64,000 nt of DNA from Macrolepiota albuminosa (lineage: Eukaryota; Basidiomycota; Agaricomycetes; Agaricales; Agaricaceae). Position 1 is the stretch's first letter, and every line of letters begins with the position of its first letter. The translations under genes were made by a program, and so were the position numbers. This document shows, piece after piece, positions 21,371-30,330 of this stretch. Under the pieces are notes generated by a model that was not told the DNA's origin, ran no database searches, and saw only the letters and a list, made by a program, of their open reading frames with translations. The stretch spans positions 62,001 through 126,000 of the forward strand of contig JAMWFC010000109.1 of NCBI GenBank assembly GCA_027475525.1. The letters are read 5' to 3'.

Positions 21371-23245
21371 CAACAATCTCCTGGTGCAAAACCGCACCGA
21401 TGGCATTGTTTCTCCACGCGATTCAATGTCCACCACATCTGTACACCAGCAAGAATCTTCCCAATCTGCTCCTTCGACTACTTCAAACATTTACGTGCCC
21501 CGCTACAGACCTTATATTGCCTCGACAGATCCATCTACACATGACATCTACGCTCCTCGCCAACGAGAACATATCCAGCTGCACCACTCATCTACACAAC
21601 ACATCTACGCTCCTCGCCAACGAGAACATATCCAGCTGCACCACTTCTCTCACTGCACAACTTCTGTTTCTCCTATCCCACGTCTTACACAGTCTGATCT
21701 TGTTTCTAACCCCTTCGAACCTTGCGACATTTACACTCCTAAGTCCTCTACGGCAATCAAATCTGCAGATATTTACGTCCCTAAATCTACCATAAACAAT
21801 CCAATCAAAAACCCGAGCATTTACACTCCTCGCGACAGTTCCCATAACACAGCAAGCCATCATTCGCCAAACATCTACAGTCCTCCAAAATCGCATGACT
21901 CGGCTTGTTCTCATTCAGACCAGCTTCACAATTCGTCAAACAACTTTCCCACTTCTTCTGATCCGCGCAATTTAGCCGTCTATTCGCTGCGTAACATTGC
22001 TCCGAGACCTCCAAATGCCAACAACTCATATCAACCTTCTGAACTGCGACCTCTCGTACCAGCTGACCGACGTTTGATACTCTGGAGAACCCCACACGGT
22101 CTTCTCGCCGACAACACTTTATCTGAGAAGCTTTCTCTTCCTGTGCGCACAAAAATATTCATGGGACTGCTATCTTCAGTTGAAGAAAAGACTCGCCAAT
22201 GTTACGGTGCAGGCATTCTTCGATTTACCCAGTTTTGTGATGCCGAGCGTGTTCCCGAAAACTTACGTATGCCTGCGGATCCTACTCTGATTGCGGGTTT
22301 TGTCGCCAGCCATATCGCCGCCTGCTCAGCACAGTCAATCAAGCTTTGGATCAATGGTCTACGTCTTTGGCACTTATTCAATCGCGCAGAATGGCTGGGT
22401 GATGATCCTTTGGTTAAATCCCTCCAAACCTCCGCTGCTTCTCAGGGCATGGCTTTCAAGCGACCCCCCCGTCACCCTATTTCGCTGGATCATCTTCATA
22501 TACTTCACGAATCCCTGGACTTCACAATTCCACGCAGTTACGCAATTTGGGCTACCGCTCTCACTGCATTCTGGGGTTGCCGACGTCTGGGCGAACTTCT
22601 ACCTTTATCTCACAAAAGTTTCGACTCCACTCGAAATATCACAATAAACTGTAATATTCGTCTCGCCCCTGTTCGCGACCGTTGTGCTATTACTATCCAT
22701 ATTCCATGGACTAAAACAACCCGTTTTGTCGGTGCTGATTGTTCTCTAACACAAAGGGAAGATCTTTTCTGTCCTGTTCGCGCCCTCTCGGACCACCTTG
22801 CCATTAACCATCCGTCTGACGGCTCACCTCTGTTTGCATTTCGTGATCCATCCTCTGTAAATTTTTCCCTCTCATTTCTCACTAAAGACTCGTTTATTTC
22901 GATAACCAAAAGTAGCTATCACTCTAAATTTTTCGCTTTCGCATCTAATTTTCCTTTGCAGAAATATTTTCCACTAAAAACCTTGACTTTGTTCACGGAC
23001 ACAGCTATCGCATTGGTGGTTCCGTAAAACTTCTTTCTGATGGCGTGCCTCCGCATATAGTCATGAAACACGGTGGTTGGACCTCCCTTTGCTTCCTCAT
23101 CTACTGGAGGAGACTGGATACTATCGTTCCGAATGCGGTCGCTTCTGCTTGGGACTCTGCACGTCGTCGATTTGCTGAAGAACACAACCTTTCTAATGTC
23201 CTCACTACCAACTGGTCCGATCTACTGAATATTTCTCTCTCTTAA
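21363..23245 (+). CDS. Tyrosine recombinase of the Ngaro element
   Basis: Two exons: 21363-22911 and 22962-23245, giving 610 aa. The ATG overlaps the pol stop within ATGTCTGA. Residues ~30-220 are low complexity with repeated (D/N)IY(A/V/T)P(R/K) motifs. The catalytic domain has the core-binding region (SSVEEKTRQCYGAGILRFTQ), the first Arg in FWGCRRLGELL (about residue 404), H-x-x-R in GHSYRIGGS, HGGW, and the nucleophile Tyr in FLIYWRR. Removing intron 22912-22961 (donor GTAGCT, acceptor TTTGCAG) is required to reach the HxxR/Y half. It should catalyse integration of a circular cDNA without duplicating the target. Confidence 0.87.
21544..21645 (+). repeat. 57-bp tandem repeat in the recombinase ORF
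   Basis: The sequence starting acatctacgctcctcgccaa at 21544 recurs at 21601, 57 bp later (19 codons). It encodes two copies of IYAPRQREHIQLHH within the wider series of IY-x-P-(R/K) motifs. Confidence 0.85.
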
Positions 23246-23439
23246 CTTGATTCACTGTATATCATAAACGTCTTTTCGCATAAAACTCTTTAAAATATTT
23301 CTTCATAAAAACTCTATATGTATATTACAACTCAAGATGTATTTTATAACAAATTCTTTTTGTCTTGGTTTCCATCTCTTTAATGGCACAGCTCTGGTGG
23401 GTAGGCGCGGCCGAGGTTGAGCTGCGCCTGATCGGGGAA

Positions 23440-23543
23440 TCCGCCGCGCCTGCTGTTTCTGCGTACGGAACTCCCGTTCCTACCACCAAAAATCTTCTGC
23501 ACATATCTTCCGTTTTCCTACGTCCTCCCTAACCCAGCCTTAT
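23440..23543 (+). repeat. Split repeat B1
   Basis: 104 bp from tccgccgcgcctgctg to aacccagccttat. It recurs as B2 and directly abuts A2. Confidence 0.88.
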
Positions 23544-23699
23544 TGGAAGCTGTGCTACGTGCTTGCCGGCTAGCCCAGCGTGAGATAAGGCGGGTGACTC
23601 GCGCGGACGGTGATTCTTCCTTTTTAGGATGTATCTACTATTATGTACGAAGTGAAACTAGTTGTGTTTCATTTCTCACTTCTATCATATTCGCGATAA
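23544..23699 (+). repeat. Split repeat A2
   Basis: A 156-bp copy of A1 placed between B1 and B2, followed by a 92-bp spacer (23700-23791) whose two ends both carry cccacccaccctcc. Confidence 0.9.
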
Positions 23700-23791
23700 C
23701 CCACCCACCCTCCCATTATTTCATACTTTTCACGGTTGACATACTACATTGCGTTATACTACATTACGCTGAACAGTGAGCCCACCCACCC

Positions 23792-23895
23792 TCCGCCGCG
23801 CCTGCTGTTTCTGCGTACGGAACTCCCGTTCCTACCACCAAAAATCTTCTGCACATATCTTCCGTTTTCCTACGTCCTCCCTAACCCAGCCTTAT
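23792..23895 (+). repeat. Split repeat B2 (3' terminus)
   Basis: A 104-bp copy of B1 ending in aacccagccttat. The next base begins a flanking sequence (ctcgacagag...) that is shared with 30105 onward. Confidence 0.9.
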
Positions 23896-24025
23896 CTCGA
23901 CAGAGAAGAACTTGGATCGAATGCTAACACTGACATTCTATGCACCATTACCATGATATAGTGACAAGATATGAATGCAGGTATTCTTATCAACGAAAGG
24001 TATCAACATACACCATAATATACAG
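23896..24025 (+). repeat. Right flank repeat, copy 1 (occupied site)
   Basis: 130 bp closely matching 30105-30242, with one 8-bp gap and a handful of substitutions; both copies end at ataatatacag. It directly follows B2 and lies about 215 bp beyond the stop of the Crinkler-kinase gene. The nature of the repeat is unknown. Confidence 0.85.
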
Positions 24026-24240
24026 GGAGGTGGCAGCGATGGTCGAAGAGGGAATGTGCGAGGTGCGGTAGTACCAGAACGAGTTTTCCTGAAGCTAGAA
24101 CTGCCAACGCCTGACATATTGAGGATGCCAAAGCATTACAAAAACAAAACCAAGCCTTTTACATTACTCTTACTCCATTCTTTACTCTTCTTTTCCATTC
24201 ACTCGCAAGCCGACATAGAGTACTAGCCGCGGCGCACGTA

Positions 24241-26902
24241 TCAGCTGCCGGTTTTTTTTACAATCTTCCCGAGTGTAATCCCAAGTACCCTTTCATCATC
24301 GGATGCTGTTATTGCAAGGCTGTTAGATGTTCGACCAAACATAAGCTCTTCGTTCAGGTTTGCCGATGGGTAAAATACTTTGCCATCGAGGCCACCCCAG
24401 TCGAAATCAATCAACCAGAAGTTTCCCTGAGAATCCCATAGAATGTTCGAATCTCGCAGATCCCCGTGGACAAGACCTTGTTGGTGAAATGACTTGACCA
24501 GCGTCCGAAGCTCATCTACCCGAGGTTCTCTAAGACACGGTAAGTCGGGGATCGAGCGAACGTCCTTGAGATATTCCATAGCAATGCCATACGAACCACC
24601 GGGGAGAACTTGACAGGCTAGCAAAGCTGGTGCGTGACCTTTTTCATGACAAAAACGATGTAAATCTTCCGAGTATTTCTGGGTGAACTTGACAAGGATC
24701 TTCTTTCCTGAGTCGTCCTCAGCGGTGTAGAGGTGTCGATATGGTTGCTGCATGGACCATGGCTGTAGATTTTTTATTCCGAGTGATCCAAGCTTCGAAA
24801 TGGCGGGGAGGTATGGCGGTAAAAAGTCAGAAAACTTTGGCGGTGATGATTTGGAATCGGTATAAATTTTAGCCTGCAGGACGGACGCAGCCATGAAAGC
24901 CCTACGTAGAAGTTTGCGGTCGTGCCCGTATGATGCTTTCTCACGACAGGAGAGCGCTGGCGTGAGGGGAACACACCGAAACTTGCCACCCAACGTGAGC
25001 AGTGCATAGAACGTGACTTGCCATCCTGTATATCGAGAATCAGTACCTAAGCATGCAAGGATAACGACCAGGACTCACCTATCACAACTATTCCAATGCA
25101 TGGAATTCTCCGTCCAACAAAATCATATCGATCCTTCTCCGAACCTTTTGCAACCGGACGATTTGCAGCAGAACGATTTGCACCACTGACTAAAAGTCTC
25201 TGCCAGTGAGCAAAATACGAAACAATCTCTGGTTCTGGCAGTGAGGTAATGTTACAAAGCGAATTCTTGAACTCGACGATCATCGACATCATGCCAGTAG
25301 GATCATTGTAGTGACCATCTGTTATTACTGCACCAATGTGTGACGCGTGTAGGCTGCTTTCCGGAATAGGATCTTTGCGTGCGGCAAAAATTTTATTAAG
25401 CAGTGGCAATGCTCTCTCCCTCCTGTTTTCCTTGTATAGGGACAATTCGTTCATCTCACTTGCAAAGGCATCGACGGCCTGGATCATCTCGGGAATCTTG
25501 AGTTCCTGTGGTTCAAAGGTGTCTTGTGCATAAATATCATCGAATACTCCGAAACCGTCGTATAGAAGGTAAATGGGTGGGACGTCGTTGGCTTGTGGGT
25601 GATCATCCAAGATTGCATCAGACGTATGTTGTAATCGGCAGTATCGAGCGAATTTAGCGACTTGAGAGGGGCTCTCTTTGGTTAGCGGGTTTTGTTCTCG
25701 CTGGTCGATTTCGATTTTATGCATCTCATTGTACTTTCGTTTGGCCACAGGAGTTCCTAAAATGCAGAACATTAGAGAAACGTATAGAAGGCAAGAGTCC
25801 TTGACGCACGGACAACTTCTACCAAAACGTGGACTGCATCGTCTGTCCAGTCCTCATATATTCCACCAACCTGGGTCACTGAGTCTAGCCGCACAGCACT
25901 CTCATTCATGTTCTCACTTGTGACTTCGGTTTCCGAGTTGAGAAAACGAAGCTTTCTTAAGCTTTCTGGGCATATCTTGGAAAAAAATCGTGGTTTGTAT
26001 AGTTTCCATAGTTGCAGATCATTCAGGCGAATGTCTTTCAAGGCATCCTCTCCCCCTTCCTTGGCCTGCACCACCAAATTCAAGAGGTTATCCCCCAACT
26101 TAAGAAACACCCTGTACGGGCGTCCAATGAACTCATTATCACGACTAAAGGCAAGGCACCTTACTGCGAGATGAGGTTAGATATTGCAATGAAGGGTAGA
26201 AGATGATGGCATACGTGAGATGGGGAGCTGCACGACGAGTACCTCTTCGTGTTCAAGGTTTGGGGTGATATCTCCGAGGGTGTCATCGTGGTCGAGTTCT
26301 ACCTCAAGGCCGTCAGCGATGGCGCCCTTGACCTTCTCAATGACGGTATGGTCGATATAGATAATTGGGGATTTTAAGCATCGCCATACAACGAGATGCA
26401 TGGGATCGATGTTCGAATTCTCGGCTGAGACCATCTCGACAAGGTCCCCAACTTTATTGTTGGCGAAGGCCTTGAACAGCATTTCAATCTTGCTCTTCTG
26501 TGCATCGAAGGCGATACACAGGACTGCAAGATGAGGTTAGATATTGCAATGAAGGGTAGAAGATGACGGCATACAAGTAGGGGGCAGCTGGACCACGAGG
26601 ACCTCCTTGTCTAAGAGTGTGAGACTTGCAAGTTCTTCGGCCGGGACGAGGAGTTTGAGGCTGGACTTGTGAGCGATGACTTGCTCCTCGACGATGTCGT
26701 CGTTGCCGTCGATAATAGGGAATTTAGGGCATCGCCATACCTTGAGCTCGCTGGCATCGATATTGCTACAATTCGCCCGTTTGATATTTACAACCTCTTC
26801 CCGCAGATGATTTATTGTCTGACATGTGAGAGCGAAAGCTTGGGTCAGAACTTGGTAGCGAAATGTGAAGAGGCGACAATAGACTTCGACGGGAGGCGCC
26901 AT
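24241..26902 (-). CDS. Crinkler-type protein: three header domains + kinase-like domain
   Basis: Five exons (minus strand): 26902-26575, 26523-26215, 26163-25810, 25756-25079, 25025-24241, giving 817 aa with all phases consistent. Exons 1, 2 and 3 each encode a ubiquitin-like Crinkler header: NIDASELKVWRC...VLVVQLP, NIDPMHLVVWRC...VLVVQLP and RLNDLQLWKLYKP...VHVLVEVV. Exons 4-5 encode the kinase-associated N-lobe region (ERALPLLNKIF...TDGHYNDP...IPCIGIVVIG, then LTPALSCREKASYGHDRKLL). The kinase core has HGDLRDSNILW and LIDFDWGG, replacing HRD and DFG. Fungal Crinkler proteins combine such headers with kinase or nuclease domains and are discussed as effectors or intragenomic-conflict proteins. 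The role of this one is unknown. No signal peptide is visible. Confidence 0.8.
26164..26214 (-). repeat. Crinkler intron 2 (duplicated intron)
   Basis: A 51-bp intron, 49/51 identical to intron 1 by eye, lying at the same phase and at the end of the second header exon. Confidence 0.9.
26524..26574 (-). repeat. Crinkler intron 1 (duplicated intron)
   Basis: A 51-bp intron from GTATGCC to TTGCAG. It differs from intron 2 (26164-26214, also 51 bp) at only two positions, although the exons on either side have diverged strongly. Confidence 0.9.
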
Positions 26903-27109
26903 TGTGAGTTTGACTGAACAGCCACAGAGGCTCCCACAGGCCTTTTTGAGTCCATGTCACGAGTTTGATTGTCACTCGTTGCGATCTTTTCATTCAGGGG
27001 GTCTGCGCGATAGGCCATGGTCGGTCAGTAAGTGTGTATGTTGTAAATAAAAGTCAAGTATGTCTGGGTTTATCGTATTGATTTCAAGGTACATCTACTA
27101 ATGTGGCAA

Positions 27110-27665
27110 TTAGGCATAAAGCCGGCGTTGACTGAAGCAGATAGCACCGCATCCTCTCGAGTTGCCGAAGGCTGTTGGGTACACAGTGAGAAAGAGGAAA
27201 TTTGGTAAACAGAACCGACTTACCAGACAATGAATGCAGGTCAAAACAAATATCCAAGTAGGCGCTTGAATCAGCAGCCAATAGTGGAAACGACGAGTTG
27301 ATTTTGGGTACAGAAACTTGTGGGGCTGGCTCCCTAATACTAGAAAGAAGCGTTAGTAATTGCACCACGGAAACGCAACCTGTAAGGGCTTACTGAATGG
27401 GAAAAGCTATCCACGGGGTTCCCTCCCGCAGCGAGACATAGAACTGTGGCTCGGCGAGGTAGGAATCATCGAAAGTGATGACGGACGTCGCAGGACAAGA
27501 TAAGTGTGACGATGGGTGTGTGGATCTTGAGTTATATAGTTTAAAAGGAAGTAAGAAGAAAGGGTATAAGAAAAAAAAGGCGCGAATAAGACAGATGAAG
27601 GATAAAGGGTTCACGCAAATCACACAATCACGCAAAAGTTTTGATTCTTGAGGTCTGGCGTACAA
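27110..27665 (-). CDS. Hypothetical small spliced gene, 5' end unclear
   Basis: Three minus-strand segments splice in phase: one ending at 27394, then 27339-27224, then 27171-27110. They give ...SVITFDDSYLAEPQFYVSLREG, a middle containing PKINSSFPLLAADSSAYLDI, and SAFGNSRGCGAICFSQRRLYA with a stop. The first segment is open up to 27665 but has no ATG, so an upstream exon is missing from this model. Clean GTAAG donors and CTAG/CAG acceptors support a real gene. No family is recognised. Confidence 0.35.
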
Positions 27666-27699
27666 ATTATGTCAGAAAATGAAGTCAACGATTCAAAAT

Positions 27700-29117
27700 T
27701 GAGTGAAATACCTTGATCTTGGAATTCAAAAACTTCCGACTTGAGAGCTTGAAGGTCTGAGTTGAAACTTGAACGTGAGCCCTATACATCGATGACACGA
27801 GCGTGCAAAACTTGCCTTGAGGCACACAATATGTACAGGCAAGGGCGCGTCGACCAAAGGGTCTCCACAACAGACGTATATGCCATAGATGGCATGGCGA
27901 GCTTCTATAAAACCTTACTATTAAAACATAGATCGGCGTCAAGAAAACGAGATGAACTCACATGCCTACATGGAGGAGGTGCATTCAGCTAAACGTATAC
28001 AATGGTCAATGACACTGACCAACTGAGCAGACGATCAGTGTCGATGACGGAAGGATGCCTGCGTTCAAAGGCGTATCTCCACCTCATGATGGGAAGATAA
28101 AGAGGTAGCTGGGGCTGGGATGTGCGTGTGAGGTCAGACAAATGTCTGCCATAAGGACGTCACTGGGCATGCGAAAGATGCGGTAGCAGGAAAGAACGAC
28201 AGTATATTGGGGAATTGAACGAGAGAGAGATGTGAGATTATATAGACAAGTTGGTTTGTGGGCGCTTCAAGACTCCGACTGTTCTCCACACAAACAAGGA
28301 ACAAAAGAACAAAAGAACATACTAATCCGGAATAATATGGAAGGCAAAAGAACAAATCACACGCAGCCGGTGGGAAAGGAAACAACACGATGTCGCTACA
28401 TGACATGCCATGACAGGTCAGCAGGGCAGCCACGACAAATGCTTGGCAGTCCCTGAACACTCCTTGAATGCGTCCTACGTGATAGATATAGGTAGAATAT
28501 AGATGAGACCAGACAAGCCACAGAGCATTTATTATAACACTGCCGATGTACAAGTTGCGCCACGGTACATCCTGGGAAAAACATGCAAATTCATAACAAT
28601 GCGACATTGAAAATACAAAGCGGGACACCGAATACAAAACCGAGTGTGTCCATTATAGCTGTGATACACACAGCCTATTGTTCCGATCCTCAAGGATGAT
28701 CAGTATTTACCGTCAGCTGGTCCAAAACACACGCCTCACTGGCAGCTATCAATGGTAATGCATTAATGTTTTGTTGTTGTTGATGTGAACCGCGCGGATT
28801 CACGAATACCTAGCATGATGAAACGTGAGTGCACTTGATGCCCACCTCGAATATACACAAGAGCTCACCAGATTCAGCAAATGCAATAGATCCAATCATA
28901 CCCTTCCACGATATGCATGCGTTCTACGGCATCATATTCAATAAAACAGCCGAAACACGATATACAAGCCAACAATCATAATAAACACAACGATATGACG
29001 ATTAAAGCAAAGAGCTTTGAGATTACTGAGAAGATGAATGAGTCGGTGCAACGGCAAGTCAGTGCATGAAGACAATTTAGAAAGAAACACGGGTATCGAC
29101 ATATTCAGCATGGGTTT
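27700..29117. other. Intergenic, nothing convincing
   Basis: About 1.4 kb with only weak open frames, including a hydrophobic 167-codon minus-strand frame (28134-28637) with no homology I recognise. Confidence 0.35.
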
Positions 29118-29873
29118 CTAAAAACAGCTCAGATCGATCTCTATAGAGTCAATGATGCTTGCCTCAAAGGACTTGCCAGGCACAGCAAGGGCCGGGACCA
29201 GGAGAGGAGGAAGTGGCGAGATCTGTCGAGAGTCAGACTTTCGTGCTGGCATGCCAACCGCAGGAGTTTCAGGTCTAGCAAGGACAGAAATAACAATGGG
29301 TCAAGACGAGATTGATGCGGAAGACAAACCTCGACGTAGGTGTAGCAATTGTTTAATTTTGAGTCGTGCACTGGGATCAACCGGGGTGGATGTCCCAGAA
29401 GCGATGAGTTTACGCTCTTGTCGCTTGTGCTCCGCCTCAGCTAGCTCTGCTTTACGCATGGCTTCCATGTTGGCCTTATGATTGCGCTCATTCACTTTGG
29501 CCAGGAGGTCAACGGTTTCCTCCTTCTGAGTTTGTGAAGGTACCAGTTCAGCGAGTTTAGCATCAATTTCGGCAACTTTGTTAAAATCGTTTGGACGCTG
29601 AGCAAGAGTACGCGCTTGTATGAGGCGAGACTTATCCATCGTCGCCGATATGGTAGTAGTTTTCTTATTAAGCTGGTTTTCTCGGGTCAGCATAGCGATT
29701 ATGTCGCCCTATAGTTTCAAATGAGGCTGAGGTCGAGACGGGAAACGATGGCGATCACCTCCGTTATGGGCTGAGTAAACGACTTGGTCATCTCTGCAAT
29801 CTTCATTTCCAATTGCCACTTAGTTGGGAGCTTCACATCTTCTGCATTGCATACTTTGACAACACGCTCAAAT
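29118..29873 (-). pseudogene. RTF1 C-terminal fragment (5'-truncated)
   Basis: The minus strand reads FERVVKVCNAEDVKLPTKWQ, then QLEMKIAEMTKSFTQPITE. After an intron (GTGATCGCC...CTATAG) it continues GDIIAMLTRENQLNKK, SRLIQARTLAQRPNDF, EIDAKLAEL and NERNHKANMEAMRKAELAEA. Past another intron it ends GKSFEASIIDSIEIDLSCF. This is the end of the Plus3 domain and the C-terminal tail of RTF1, the Paf1-complex elongation factor. Immediately upstream of FERVVK is an in-frame TGA, and no Plus3 N-terminal half is found beyond it. I infer a truncated duplicate, with the full gene elsewhere. Confidence 0.7.
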
Positions 29874-30104
29874 CATACATCCAAACTGCTCGGGAGGCCA
29901 GCCTAGTCACTCCTTCCCCTTCCATGGGCACTGATACGGCACTACCAACAACACCCAAGGGGGATTAATTCCATATGTAATCTGGTGTTGGTACTTACAG
30001 TATGATGAGGAGGACTGCCCCAGCGCACGTGACCTTACTAGAAATTTTCATCCCCTAGTTTTTTTTGGAGTAGATGTAGGGAAGAAATAACAGACGTCAT
30101 TATC

Positions 30105-30242
30105 CTCGACAGAAAAGAACTTGGATCGAAAGCTAACATTGACATTCTACGCACCATTACCATGATATGGATACATAATGACAAGATATGAATGCAGGTA
30201 TTCTTATCAACGAAAGGTATCAACATACGTCATAATATACAG
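30105..30242 (+). repeat. Right flank repeat, copy 2 (empty site)
   Basis: 138 bp matching 23896-24025. Directly to its left is cgtcattatc (30095-30104), the same ten bases that precede A1 of the Ngaro-like element at 16592-16601. The junction cgtcattatc|ctcgacag therefore reads as the uninterrupted target. Confidence 0.75.
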
Positions 30243-30330
30243 AAAAAGGAACGGTCCATCCAAGTCAAATCCAGGCTTATTCAAAACGACACCAGTGTCC
30301 AACTCGAACACAACATAGTCCAGGCGCAAA

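Larger units (their letters stand above)
16602..23895 (+). mobile_element. Ngaro-type tyrosine-recombinase retrotransposon
   Basis: A 7.3-kb element encoding a Gag-like protein, a reverse transcriptase/RNase H and a tyrosine recombinase, with no DDE integrase and no LTRs. Its ends are split direct repeats in the order A1 (16602-16757), ORFs, B1 (23440-23543), A2 (23544-23699), spacer, B2 (23792-23895). A1 and A2 are 156 bp and appear identical; B1 and B2 are 104 bp. This A1-B1A2B2 layout is what is known for the Ngaro/PAT branch of the DIRS order, as opposed to DIRS1 itself with inverted ends. No target-site duplication is seen, as expected for recombinase integration through a circle. The 5' end has an internal 761-bp tandem duplication. 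All three ORFs look intact after intron removal. Confidence 0.88.

Noticed and set aside
16602..23895. LTR retrotransposon or Crypton
   Set aside because: No LTRs, protease or DDE integrase; a Crypton would lack RT. RT plus tyrosine recombinase with split repeats fits Ngaro/PAT.
28134..28637. 167-codon hydrophobic minus-strand frame
   Set aside because: No family resemblance, no neighbouring exons, and composition expected from AT-rich non-coding DNA.
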